From Desulfuromonadales bacterium (GTDB taxonomy: Bacteria; Desulfobacterota; Desulfuromonadia; Desulfuromonadales; UBA2294): 19,942 bases of DNA. Below, piece by piece: positions 6,692-14,876 of this stretch. Position 1 is the first letter of the stretch, and each line of letters starts with the position of its first letter. The position numbers were made by a program, and so were the translations under genes. The notes under the pieces were generated by a model, which saw only the letters and a list, made by a program, of their open reading frames with translations, ran no database searches and was not told the origin of the DNA. The DNA lies in contig JAUVAJ010000002.1 in NCBI GenBank assembly GCA_030591795.1, forward strand, positions 1-19,942, written 5' to 3'.

Positions 6692-7786
6692 TCAATCGTC
6701 CTGCGTCAGAACCTGGCGCAGGGCGGTGATCAGCCGAGCATTCTCATCCGCAGTCCGCACCGCCAACCTTATATAGCGATCATCCAACGCAGAAAAGTTA
6801 CTGCAATCGCGAATCAATATCCCCTCGTGACGCAAGCGCTCCGTCAACTCCGGGGCACGCAGACCGGCGGCCGGCAGTTGTACAAGCAGGTAGTTGGCGT
6901 CACTGGCAAAAACTGTCATGCCGAGGGCGGTCAAATCAGCCGCCAGCTGCTGCCGCAATTCCGGGATCAGGTTTATGGTCTGCTGCTGATAGTCGTGGTC
7001 TTGCAGACAGGCGATTGCCGCCGCCTGGGCCGGGGTGTTGATGGTCCACGGCGGTAGCGCCTGGCGCATGAGCCGGGTGGCCGCGGCCGGTCCGGCCAGG
7101 TAACCGATCCGCAAACCGGGGATAGCGTAAAACTTGGTCATTGAGCGCAAAACATAGAGATTTTCGCGCTGCGGCACTTTATCGATCAACGACAGTTGCG
7201 GCGTAAAATCAACGAAAGCCTCATCAACCACCAGAGCAGCTCTGTCCGCCAGTCGATCCGCCAGATAAAGCAGCTGATCCGGGTCGATACCGGCGGCGGT
7301 CGGATTGCCCGGATTGGCCACGACAATCAGATCGACTTCATCATCGAGGGCAGCCAACAGTCCGTCCGGATCGAAACGGAAACCGTCTGCTGCTGACAGG
7401 GGAAAGGTGTCGAGCGGAATTCCGGCTAACAACAGCGCTTTTTCATACTCGCTGAAGGCCGGTGTCACAACCATGGCCCGGCGGGCTCTGAGTAAACGTG
7501 GCAACAGGTAAATCAGCTCGGTTGAGCCGTTGCCGACCACCAGGTTTTCAGCCGGCAGGTCGTGATGCTCGGCCAGCGCCGCGACCAGTGAGGCCGCGTC
7601 GATTTCCGGATAATGTACGATGCCGTCGAGCGCCTGGCGCGCTGCCGCCAACGCTGAATCCGGTGCACCGAGCGGGTTGATGCTAGCTGAAAAATCGACA
7701 ATTTCAGTCAGTGGCCGACCGAGCTCACGCGCCAGGCGGATCGCCGCGCCACCATGTCCGGAATTGTTTATCCCTGAAGCGGCCAT
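6692..7786 (-). CDS. cobD: L-threonine-O-3-phosphate decarboxylase
   Basis: PLP enzyme that converts threonine phosphate to (R)-1-aminopropanol phosphate, the arm linking the corrin ring to the lower ligand. The fold-type I aminotransferase signatures are in order: an N-terminal HGG (11-13), DFSASINPLG, HYPEID, ANPGNPT (158-163), DEAFVDF, and SMTKFYAIPGLRIGY with the PLP lysine at K218. The length, 364 residues, matches the Salmonella enzyme. It overlaps the 3' end of cbiB by 19 nt; GGAG lies 10 nt before its ATG. It is the last gene of the operon and ends 5 nt from the convergent His/Cys-rich gene. CobC is the name of the same enzyme in the aerobic-pathway nomenclature. Confidence 0.93.
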   Translation of the reverse strand: MAASGINNSGHGGAAIRLARELGRPLTEIVDFSASINPLGAPDSALAAARQALDGIVHYPEIDAASLVAALAEHHDLPAENLVVGNGSTELIYLLPRLLRARRAMVVTPAFSEYEKALLLAGIPLDTFPLSAADGFRFDPDGLLAALDDEVDLIVVANPGNPTAAGIDPDQLLYLADRLADRAALVVDEAFVDFTPQLSLIDKVPQRENLYVLRSMTKFYAIPGLRIGYLAGPAAATRLMRQALPPWTINTPAQAAAIACLQDHDYQQQTINLIPELRQQLAADLTALGMTVFASDANYLLVQLPAAGLRAPELTERLRHEGILIRDCSNFSALDDRYIRLAVRTADENARLITALRQVLTQDD

Positions 7787-8712
7787 AACAACAGCACTCC
7801 GATCAACAGGGCTAGAGCCGAGCTGGCATACATCAAGTGAATCATACTCCGGTAACTGGCGACCGTAACCGGCCGATCAGGATCACCCAGGGTCGGTTTT
7901 TCCACCGGCACACCAAAGTAGACTGCCGGACCGCCGAGCTGAATACCGAGAGCACCGGCGGCGGCCGCTTCCGGAAAACCGGAATTGGGACTGCTGGTCT
8001 TGCGGGCATCACGCAGCATCACCTTAAACGCCGACCAACCGTTCAAGCCGATCGGCAAGGCAACAACCACCATCAGCAGGCCGGTCAGCCTGGCCGGCAG
8101 CAGGTTGAGCAGATCATCGAGCCGGGCCGATGCCCGGCCCATTTCGCGAAAATGGTCATCCCGATAACCGACCATCGAATCGAGGGTGTTGGTCGCCTTG
8201 TACAGCATGGCTAACACCGGCCCACCGAGACATAGATAAAACAACGGGGCAATAACGCCATCGGAGGTGTTTTCAGCGACCGTCTCAATACAGGCGCGCA
8301 GGATCTCTTCTTCGTTCAGATGCGCTGTGTCGCGACCGACAATCAGCGATAACGACCGGCGGGCGTTATCCAGATCACCCGCCTCAACCAACGCGACTAC
8401 TTCATGGCTCTCTTTGTGTAACTGACGCAAGGCCAGGGTGGTAAATGCAATGTAAATCGCCACCGCGGCCTGCAACAATGGGTGAATCTCACCGGCCAAC
8501 CAGAGAAAAAGAGCGGTCATGCCACCAGCAACCAGCAGCACGGTCAGACACAACAGGATTCCTGCCAGGTAACGGTTATTAAGCAGGCCCCGCAGACCGG
8601 TCTCGAGGAAATTGATCAATCGGCCGATATAAACCACCGGGTGATGCAGGACTTTCGGATCGCCGAACAACAGGTCGAGTCCGACGGCAATCAGCAACAG
8701 GGTCGGGTCCAT
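7768..8712 (-). CDS. cbiB: Adenosylcobinamide-phosphate synthase CbiB
   Basis: Membrane enzyme that joins aminopropanol (phosphate) to adenosylcobyric acid. The N-terminal LDLLFGDPKVLHHPVVYIGRLI is the family signature, followed by the SLIVGRDTAHLNEEEILRACIETVAENTSDGVIAPLFY region and YRDDHFREMGRASARLDDLLNLLPARLT. Several hydrophobic segments fit an inner-membrane protein; 314 residues is the usual length. It starts 3 nt after the cbiHP stop, with GGAGGG 7 nt upstream, and overlaps cobD, whose product it uses, by 19 nt. Substrate and product logic agrees with the gene order. Confidence 0.94.
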   Translation of the reverse strand: MDPTLLLIAVGLDLLFGDPKVLHHPVVYIGRLINFLETGLRGLLNNRYLAGILLCLTVLLVAGGMTALFLWLAGEIHPLLQAAVAIYIAFTTLALRQLHKESHEVVALVEAGDLDNARRSLSLIVGRDTAHLNEEEILRACIETVAENTSDGVIAPLFYLCLGGPVLAMLYKATNTLDSMVGYRDDHFREMGRASARLDDLLNLLPARLTGLLMVVVALPIGLNGWSAFKVMLRDARKTSSPNSGFPEAAAAGALGIQLGGPAVYFGVPVEKPTLGDPDRPVTVASYRSMIHLMYASSALALLIGVLLLWPLQG

Positions 8713-8715
8713 TAC

Positions 8716-11079
8716 CTAACCCTCCACTTTGAGCAAGTTCAGGATCGGGTCTAGTTCGAGATGCTTTTCTAAATGGTCGGCCAACCGGTCAAGCTCGCCG
8801 GAAACGCTTGGCACTGATACAGATTGCCGGGGAGCCAAGCCCTTTTCAGCACGCAAGGTCGCCAGCAAGCTGTGGCGAAGTCCGTCGTTATCAAACAGCC
8901 CGTGCAAATAACAGCCCCAGACCCGGCCATCGGACGAACAGGCGCCATCCGGGATGTCAACTTTTTCACCCGAACGTTCCTGCAGGGTGAACAGCGGTTC
9001 AACTTTCGAATCGTAGGCACTTTCGCCCATATGGATTTCATAACCGCGAACGGTATCTACGCCCTCCAGACCGAGTCCATCCACACTTAAATGCATCCGG
9101 GCGCTGACCTGATGAGTCTGTTTCTCGGCACACAATCGGGTACTGATGCCGAGCAGGCCGAGGCCGAGTGCATCCGGGCTCTCCGACTCAACCTGCTGTG
9201 GGTCAACAATCTCCCGGCCGAGCATCTGGAACCCGCCGCAGATGCCTATAACCCGGCCACCGGCAGCATGAAAGTGCTGGATCGCCCCGGCAAAACCGCT
9301 CTGCCGGAGAATCGCCAGATCATCAAGGGTGCTTTTGCTGCCCGGGATAATCAGCAGGTCACAATCGGCGACCGCAGCCGGTTCTTCCAGATAAATCAAG
9401 TCGACATCCGGCTCAGCTTCAAACGGATCGAAATCGCTGTAATTGGCAATCCGCGGCAGACGAACCACACCGATGGTCAAGCGGTCATCCGCTCCACTCG
9501 CGCGGTTACGCTTACGCCCGAGGGCCACGGAGTCTTCTTCCGGCAGGTGCAGATCTATCCACGGCACGACGCCGAGTACCGGCACACCGGTCCGCTCCTC
9601 AATCTCCTCAATCCCCGGCCCCAGCAAAGAGGCATCGCCACGGAAGCGATTGATGATCACGCCGGCGATCCGCTCTCGCTCGTCCGGACGCAGCAACTGC
9701 AGGGTGCCGAGAATCGATGCAAACACTCCGCCACGATCGATATCGGCAACCAGCAGCACCGGCGCATCGGCCATGGCCGCAGCTTTAAGATTGGTAATAT
9801 CGTGCTGACGCAAATTGACTTCGGCGATACTCCCCGCCCCTTCGAGGACGATAACCTCGTGCCGGGCAGCGAGTCGCTTGTAGGCGGCTTCAACCGCGGC
9901 AAAGGCGGTCGGTTTAAACGCATGATACTCGGCGACACTCATATTGCCGACCGGTTTGCCGGCAATCACCACCTGACAACCGGTCTCCGAATTCGGCTTG
10001 AGCAACACCGGGTTCATATCGACGTGCGCCGGCAGACCACAGGCCGTTGCCTGTAATGCCTGTGCCCGACCGATCTCACCCCCCTCGGGCGTCGCTGCCG
10101 AATTCAGCGCCATATTCTGCGCCTTGAACGGTGCGACATCAACCTGGCGTCGTTTCAACAGGCGACAGATACCGGCGGTCAGCAGACTCTTGCCGACATC
10201 GCTGCCGGTGCCACCGACGAACAGTGCCCGCGCACGCCCAACGGGCGTAGTTTTCAGTTTTAAGCTTTCAGTCTCCAGTATCGAGTCGTTTTCCTGCGCA
10301 CTGACAGCTGACTCCTGACTCTTTGCTTTATAACCACGCGGCGTAATCATCCTTCCGGCCGCGTCGACCATGGTCTGACTGTTACCGATGATAACCAGGC
10401 TGAACATGTCAACCGCGGTGGAATCGAATCTGGCCAGAGTGTCGACCAGCACCGTCTCCCCCTCACGGGTGCTGTTGCGCACGATACCGACCGGCGTGTC
10501 TGGCGAACGATGCCGCAACAGGATACGTCGGGCCGCATCGAGATGCTCCGGACGGCCCTTGCTGCGCGGATTGTACAGGGCCACAACAAAGTCGGCCGAG
10601 CCGGCAGCATCGAGTCGACGCCGGATCAACGGCCAAGGGGTCAGCAAATCGGATAAGGAAATGACGGAAAAATCGTGCATCAACGGCGCGCCGAGAGCAG
10701 CGGCAGCCGCCTGCACGGCTGAAACAGCGGGAATAATCTCGACGTCGGGACCGTCCGGGCCCGCCAGTTCGAGTACCAGCCCGGCCATCCCGTACACGCC
10801 GGCATCCCCACCCGAGACCAGGGCGACCGTTTGGCCGGAGCTGGCCAGGTCGATCGCCTGACGACAACGGTCAACCTCCTGGCGCATACCGGAATCGATC
10901 ACCTGTTTACCGACCAGCAACGGTTCAACCAATTGCAGGTAAGTGCGATAGCCGACCACGGTTTCAGCGACCTCAAGTGCGCTGCGAGCCGCCGGCGTCA
11001 GGTGCTGTTCACCGCCGGGGCCAATACCGACCACCAACAGGCGGCCAACTGTTTTCTGTTTGGAATCGTGATGTGCCAC
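8716..11079 (-). CDS. cbiHP: CbiH-CbiP fusion: precorrin-3 C17-methyltransferase and cobyric acid synthase
   Basis: One 787-residue frame carries two enzymes. Residues 11-250 are CbiH (LLVVGIGPGGEQHLTPAA, VSGGDAGVYGMAG, NSTREGE), the ring-contracting C17 methyltransferase. Residues ~284-787 are CbiP, the glutamine-dependent amidase of side chains b, d, e and g: a P-loop-like FVGGTGSDVGKS, FKAQNMALNS (318-327), PGSKST, nucleophile C614 in IGICGGFQML, and H726 in YLHGLF. The linker (251-280) is encoded by degenerate 7-nt repeats. No in-frame ATG, GTG or TTG is present between the linker and the CbiP P-loop, so CbiP cannot easily be made alone. The start is GTG, 2 nt after the cbiG stop; its ribosome binding site is weak (GAGAAAG). 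Confidence 0.93.
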   Translation of the reverse strand: MAHHDSKQKTVGRLLVVGIGPGGEQHLTPAARSALEVAETVVGYRTYLQLVEPLLVGKQVIDSGMRQEVDRCRQAIDLASSGQTVALVSGGDAGVYGMAGLVLELAGPDGPDVEIIPAVSAVQAAAAALGAPLMHDFSVISLSDLLTPWPLIRRRLDAAGSADFVVALYNPRSKGRPEHLDAARRILLRHRSPDTPVGIVRNSTREGETVLVDTLARFDSTAVDMFSLVIIGNSQTMVDAAGRMITPRGYKAKSQESAVSAQENDSILETESLKLKTTPVGRARALFVGGTGSDVGKSLLTAGICRLLKRRQVDVAPFKAQNMALNSAATPEGGEIGRAQALQATACGLPAHVDMNPVLLKPNSETGCQVVIAGKPVGNMSVAEYHAFKPTAFAAVEAAYKRLAARHEVIVLEGAGSIAEVNLRQHDITNLKAAAMADAPVLLVADIDRGGVFASILGTLQLLRPDERERIAGVIINRFRGDASLLGPGIEEIEERTGVPVLGVVPWIDLHLPEEDSVALGRKRNRASGADDRLTIGVVRLPRIANYSDFDPFEAEPDVDLIYLEEPAAVADCDLLIIPGSKSTLDDLAILRQSGFAGAIQHFHAAGGRVIGICGGFQMLGREIVDPQQVESESPDALGLGLLGISTRLCAEKQTHQVSARMHLSVDGLGLEGVDTVRGYEIHMGESAYDSKVEPLFTLQERSGEKVDIPDGACSSDGRVWGCYLHGLFDNDGLRHSLLATLRAEKGLAPRQSVSVPSVSGELDRLADHLEKHLELDPILNLLKVEG
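10252..10328. repeat. Degenerate heptanucleotide tandem repeat in cbiHP linker
   Basis: Cut into sevens, the plus strand reads TTTCAGT, TTTAAGC, TTTCAGT, CTCCAGT, ATCGAGT, CGTTTTC, CTGCGCA, CTGACAG, CTGACTC, CTGACTC, TTTGCTT. The unit is clearly periodic with drift along the array. It encodes roughly residues 251-276 of the fusion protein, a low-complexity Ser/Glu/Lys-rich stretch. Similar heptamer arrays normally occupy intergenic DNA. Confidence 0.7.
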
Positions 11080-11081
11080 AA

Positions 11082-12131
11082 TCAGACTTTCTCAGCTATA
11101 GCGATAGTTACATTGCCGCTCTTCTGTTTGCTCAGCAGCAGGCTACTGTTATTCGAGGAGAGCAGCGCCGCCGGTTCACACACCCCGGTCGCCCCAACCG
11201 CTGCTAGTGCGTGTTCAGACGCTGGACTCGGTACCTCAACCCGGTTCAGCTCACTGGCAGTATGGAAATCAAGCGGCAGATCAAAGCGGGTCGCATAGTC
11301 GAGCAAGCCGACTTCGTCCGCTTTGGCTTCAATAGTCGCCAGACCGGCGATGCTTTGCAGCGATAAATTTAATCTCGAAAATGTTTCGGCGACCACACTT
11401 TCAATCTCGGCTGACGCGGTTCCCCGGTTACAGCCGATGCCGACCACCAGATCTTTTGGTTGCAAAACCAGAATATTTTCATGTCCGGCCCATTGCGGAT
11501 GCAGCATGTGGGTAACAAATACATACCCCTTGGCCGGTGATTTCATCGCCTCGGCCAGATTCTCCATCAGCTGGACATTTGGTAATTCGCTGTAATATTG
11601 CGCAATACGCTGGCGCCGATCAACCAACACAATCGCTTCACGCTCCAGCAGCAGGCTGTTGAGGCGGCGGACATTTACCAACGGCACGATTGCCAGCTCC
11701 TCACGCCGGGCGATATCATCCCAGGCCGGCAGATCATTGACATCGGTCGCGGTGGTAATCACCGGTCGACCGCCACAGAGCGTGGCGATATCGCGGGCCA
11801 GATCATTCGCTCCACCGAGATGGCCGGAGAGCAGGCTGATCACATTTTCACCCGCCTCATCCATGACACAGACCGCCGGATCAACCGCTTTGCCGCGTAG
11901 ATGTGGCGCAAGCACGCGGACAACGATCCCGGTCGCCATGATGCAGACCAACCCGTCAACCCGACCGAACAACCGTGGCAATAGTTTGGTTACCGGTTCT
12001 GAATAAACATGTAGATCATCCGGGTGGGCAAAACGGGACGGCACATAAATCTCGGCCTCCGGTAGCGCTTGCCCAAGATCACGGGCGAGCAGAACGCTGC
12101 GGCCGGTCAGTGAAATGATTGCCAGCTTCAC
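11082..12131 (-). CDS. cbiG: Cobalt-precorrin-5A hydrolase CbiG
   Basis: Opens the delta-lactone of cobalt-precorrin-5A and releases the C20 carbon as acetaldehyde, the step that defines the anaerobic route. The N-terminal domain has CIMATGIVVRVLAPHL and the SGHLGGANDLA motif (102-112). A middle linker domain follows, then the C-terminal CbiG domain with VVGIGCNRGT (229-238) and GVCEPAAL near the end. At 349 residues it is full length. The start is GTG at 12131 with AGGAGGAGAA just upstream. It follows cbiF after 15 nt and precedes the cbiHP fusion by 2 nt. Confidence 0.94.
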   Translation of the reverse strand: MKLAIISLTGRSVLLARDLGQALPEAEIYVPSRFAHPDDLHVYSEPVTKLLPRLFGRVDGLVCIMATGIVVRVLAPHLRGKAVDPAVCVMDEAGENVISLLSGHLGGANDLARDIATLCGGRPVITTATDVNDLPAWDDIARREELAIVPLVNVRRLNSLLLEREAIVLVDRRQRIAQYYSELPNVQLMENLAEAMKSPAKGYVFVTHMLHPQWAGHENILVLQPKDLVVGIGCNRGTASAEIESVVAETFSRLNLSLQSIAGLATIEAKADEVGLLDYATRFDLPLDFHTASELNRVEVPSPASEHALAAVGATGVCEPAALLSSNNSSLLLSKQKSGNVTIAIAEKV

Positions 12132-12146
12132 ACTTCTCCTCCTGCC

Positions 12147-12935
12147 TCAGGGTGCATCTGTCCCTTTACGGTAGCCGTGACTGAAACCTGGATCGTACAG
12201 TTTTGATTTTTCCGGCACCCCATGTTCGGGTGCGGACAACACCTCGCCGACCAGGATCACCGCCTGACGATTGATTCCGGCCACCTGCACTTTAGCGGCG
12301 ATATCGGCCAACGTCCCGCGCAACGACTGTTCATCAGGCCAACTGGCGCGACTGACGACCGCCGCCGGCGTTGCGGGGGTAAACACGCCACCGGCCAACA
12401 GTTCGGCTACGACTTCCTCGATCATCCCGACCGAAAGATACAGGCAGAGGGTGCCGCCGATGCGGGCAATATTTTTGAGTTCTTCGCGTTCAGGAACCGG
12501 AGTCCGACCGGCGCGGCGTGACAAGATCAGGGTCTGCGAGACCCCGGGCAGGGTCAGCTGCTGTTGCAACGCAGCGGTGGCGGCAAAAACCGCCGTCACT
12601 CCGGGGATCACCCGATAATCGACATTGTGCCGGTCAAGCACTTCCATCTGTTCCTGGATTGCCCCATAGAGCGCCGGGTCGCCGGTATGCAAGCGGACAA
12701 CTTTTTCCCCGGCCCGCACCGCGGTCAGGGTTAACTCCATCACCTGATCAAGGTTCAGTGACGCGCTGTCATGAATCTCGACCTCCGGTCGCAAGCCGTC
12801 AAGCAGAGCCGGGTTGACCAGCGAGCCGGCATAAATAATCACATCGGCCTGTTGCAGAGCCTTCAACCCCTTGACCGTGATCAACTCCGGGTCGCCCGGC
12901 CCGGCACCAACATACAGGACCGGCAGATCAGACAT
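12147..12935 (-). CDS. cbiF: Cobalt-precorrin-4 C11-methyltransferase CbiF
   Basis: SAM-dependent tetrapyrrole methylase acting on C11 of cobalt-precorrin-4. Diagnostic motifs are VGAGPGDPELITVKG (9-23), VIIYAGSLVN (32-41), LHTGDPALYGAIQEQ (82-96), IPGVTAVFAA and SRASWPDE. The C-terminal KLYDPGFSHGYR tail is typical of CbiF/CobM. It begins inside the end of cbiL (8-nt overlap) with AAGGGG about 6 nt before the ATG, and is followed 15 nt later by cbiG, whose reaction comes next in the pathway. CobM is the name in the aerobic pathway. Confidence 0.95.
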   Translation of the reverse strand: MSDLPVLYVGAGPGDPELITVKGLKALQQADVIIYAGSLVNPALLDGLRPEVEIHDSASLNLDQVMELTLTAVRAGEKVVRLHTGDPALYGAIQEQMEVLDRHNVDYRVIPGVTAVFAATAALQQQLTLPGVSQTLILSRRAGRTPVPEREELKNIARIGGTLCLYLSVGMIEEVVAELLAGGVFTPATPAAVVSRASWPDEQSLRGTLADIAAKVQVAGINRQAVILVGEVLSAPEHGVPEKSKLYDPGFSHGYRKGTDAP

Positions 12936-13662
12936 GCTCGGCCCCTTTCTGTCGTACCAGGATCATCGACATATAATCCAGGTCGTCGGTCGCAACCTTG
13001 TTCAAATCATGAATAACTTTTTCACCTTCAAGACCAATCCGGCGCACGTAGACCGCGTTCTGCTCCAGACCGAGTCGACCCAGTAACGCTTTCAACCGAT
13101 CAAATGCCCGGTAAACCTTAAGCAGGACAACGGTGCCGGAGCAACCGAGCGCCGCTTCGATGGCACTATCCGGGGCGGTTGCCGGCACCACCGAAAAGGT
13201 TTCATCGACCAGGCCGAGTGGTAACGCCGCCAGACCGGCGGCAGCATTGATCGAGCTGACACCGGGGACAGTTGACACCGGAATATCAGGAAAATTGTTT
13301 TGCAGTTCGCGATAGAGGTAGAGATAGGTCGAATAGAACATCGGATCGCCCAGAGTGACGAAGACGACCTTCTTGCCGGCACGGACCAGCGCGGCAATGT
13401 CGGCTGCAATCTGCGCCCAGCGACCAGATCGATCTTCCTCATCACTACGCATCGGGCAGGAGACAGAAACCACCTGTTGCCGCTCGGTGTCGAGCAGAAA
13501 AGCGACTGTCTCGACCGCCAGTGAACGCTCGGAACGTTCGCCGACCGGCGCCAATATCACGTCGGCCTCCTTCAACAGACGGCCCCCTTTAAGGGTCAGC
13601 AGTTCCGGATCGCCAGGCCCGACGCCGATAGCCACAAACTGGCCGACAGCAACCTCCGTCAT
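12928..13662 (-). CDS. cbiL: Cobalt-precorrin-2 C20-methyltransferase CbiL
   Basis: First methyltransferase after cobalt insertion: adds the C20 methyl that CbiG later removes with its carbon. Seen are IGVGPGDPELLTLKG (12-26), a VTLGDPMFYSTYLYLYREL block, TVPGVSSINAAAG and the C-terminal MSMILVRQK. Length 244 residues is normal. The frame opens with GTG at 13665, but AAGGAGG practically touches that codon and is 4 nt from the following ATG at 13662. The ATG is therefore preferred and overlaps the cbiET stop by one base (TGATG). The end overlaps cbiF by 8 nt. CobI in aerobic naming. Confidence 0.94.
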   Translation of the reverse strand: MTEVAVGQFVAIGVGPGDPELLTLKGGRLLKEADVILAPVGERSERSLAVETVAFLLDTERQQVVSVSCPMRSDEEDRSGRWAQIAADIAALVRAGKKVVFVTLGDPMFYSTYLYLYRELQNNFPDIPVSTVPGVSSINAAAGLAALPLGLVDETFSVVPATAPDSAIEAALGCSGTVVLLKVYRAFDRLKALLGRLGLEQNAVYVRRIGLEGEKVIHDLNKVATDDLDYMSMILVRQKGAEHV

Positions 13663-14876
13663 CACCCCTCCTTGACCGCGGCCAGGATATAGACCGGATT
13701 GTAGGCTTCGAACATCTTGTAATCGGTCAACGGCCGGGTCCGGGCGATGTTGACGGTTGTTACTTCTACTTCGTAGCCGGAATTGTCAAAAAATTCGATG
13801 GCCGAGGTCAGGGTGTCAAGGGTGATGGCATTGAGAACGATCCGGCCATCAGCCGGCAAACGCCGGTCGACGATTTCGAGAATTTTCCAGAGTTGGCCAC
13901 CGCTGCCGCCGATAAAAACCCGGTCTGGATCAGGCAGATCGTCGAGACACTCCGGAGCAACCCCTTCAACCAGGGCGACATTTCTGGTGTTGAATTTACC
14001 CAGATTCTGCTTGATAAAAGCCCGGCACTCCTCGTTGCGTTCAATCGCAAAAATCCGGCCATTCGGCAGCAGATGATCGGCCTCGATACTGATCGAACCG
14101 GAACCGGCACCAACATCCCAGAGCGTCATATCGTGGCGCAGTTTCAGCTTGGCCAGGGTAACCACCCGGACCTCTTCCTTGGTTATCAGTTTACGCACGG
14201 TGGCAAATTGATCATCCGGAATACCGAGGGTCGGCACATACTGCGCATCGGCCGATTCGTACGCCTTGATCAGGATCAGCACATTCAGCGGCGCGGCATC
14301 AACCTCGACCAGACCTTTGACATCGGTCTCGATGATCCGCTCATCGGCCGTGCCGAGATTTTCGCACAGAAAAGCCGAATAGCCGTCACGACCGCGATCG
14401 ATCAATTCCTGGGCGATCGCCGCCGGCGTGTTGACCGCATCAGTCAATACCGCCGCTTTGTCGTTGGCAACAATCCGGTCGACCGCACCCTTGACGCCGC
14501 GACCATGGGCGGAAACAAACACCGCGTCGTCCCACGGCTCACGGATCTTGGCAAAGGCGTACTGGATGGAGGTAACATTCGGGACAAATTCGAGACGTTC
14601 TGCCGGCAGGTTGCGCAGCAGCAGGCGACCGATACCAAAAAACAGCGGGTCACCGGATGCCAGCACCACGGTCAGCCGACTCTCCCGGGTCAGATTGCCG
14701 ACTACCTCGGCCGGATTCGCCCCGACAACTATTTTTTCACCGCTAAAATCAGGGAAAAGCGCTAACTGACGTTCACCGCCAATCAGCAGTTCAGCCTGGC
14801 CAACCAGCTCAAGCGCCCGACTGCTGAAACCCTCCTGACCCTCAACCCCAGCGCCGATTACATAAATCGTTTTCAT
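13662..14876 (-). CDS. cbiET: CbiE-CbiT fusion: cobalt-precorrin-7/6B C5,15-methyltransferase, decarboxylating
   Basis: Two enzymes in one 404-residue chain, the common CobL-type architecture. Residues 1-200 are CbiE, a tetrapyrrole methylase for C5 (VIGAGVEGQEGFS, LASGDPLFFGIGRLLL, VPNVTSIQYAFAKI, SAHGR). Residues ~217-404 are CbiT, a Rossmann-type methyltransferase that methylates C15 and removes the acetate carboxyl at C12. The join is GIPDDQFATVRKLITKEEVRVVTLAKL, and WDVGAGSGSISIEA (253-266) is the SAM-binding loop. It overlaps cbiD by 4 nt (ATGA) and cbiL by 1 nt. Confidence 0.95.
   Translation of the reverse strand: MKTIYVIGAGVEGQEGFSSRALELVGQAELLIGGERQLALFPDFSGEKIVVGANPAEVVGNLTRESRLTVVLASGDPLFFGIGRLLLRNLPAERLEFVPNVTSIQYAFAKIREPWDDAVFVSAHGRGVKGAVDRIVANDKAAVLTDAVNTPAAIAQELIDRGRDGYSAFLCENLGTADERIIETDVKGLVEVDAAPLNVLILIKAYESADAQYVPTLGIPDDQFATVRKLITKEEVRVVTLAKLKLRHDMTLWDVGAGSGSISIEADHLLPNGRIFAIERNEECRAFIKQNLGKFNTRNVALVEGVAPECLDDLPDPDRVFIGGSGGQLWKILEIVDRRLPADGRIVLNAITLDTLTSAIEFFDNSGYEVEVTTVNIARTRPLTDYKMFEAYNPVYILAAVKEG

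Noticed and set aside
6693..6725. Short CCTGCG/CGCAGG stem as terminator for the His/Cys-rich gene
   Set aside because: Only 6 bp, inside the cobD coding end, with no T tract.
9091..10056. 321-codon open frame on the plus strand
   Set aside because: Lies antisense to the CbiP part of the fusion, whose motifs are certain; the translation has no recognisable domain and is a shadow of GC-rich coding.
13893..14765. 290-codon open frame on the plus strand
   Set aside because: Fully antisense to cbiET, which carries clear CbiE and CbiT motifs; no domain seen in the shadow frame.
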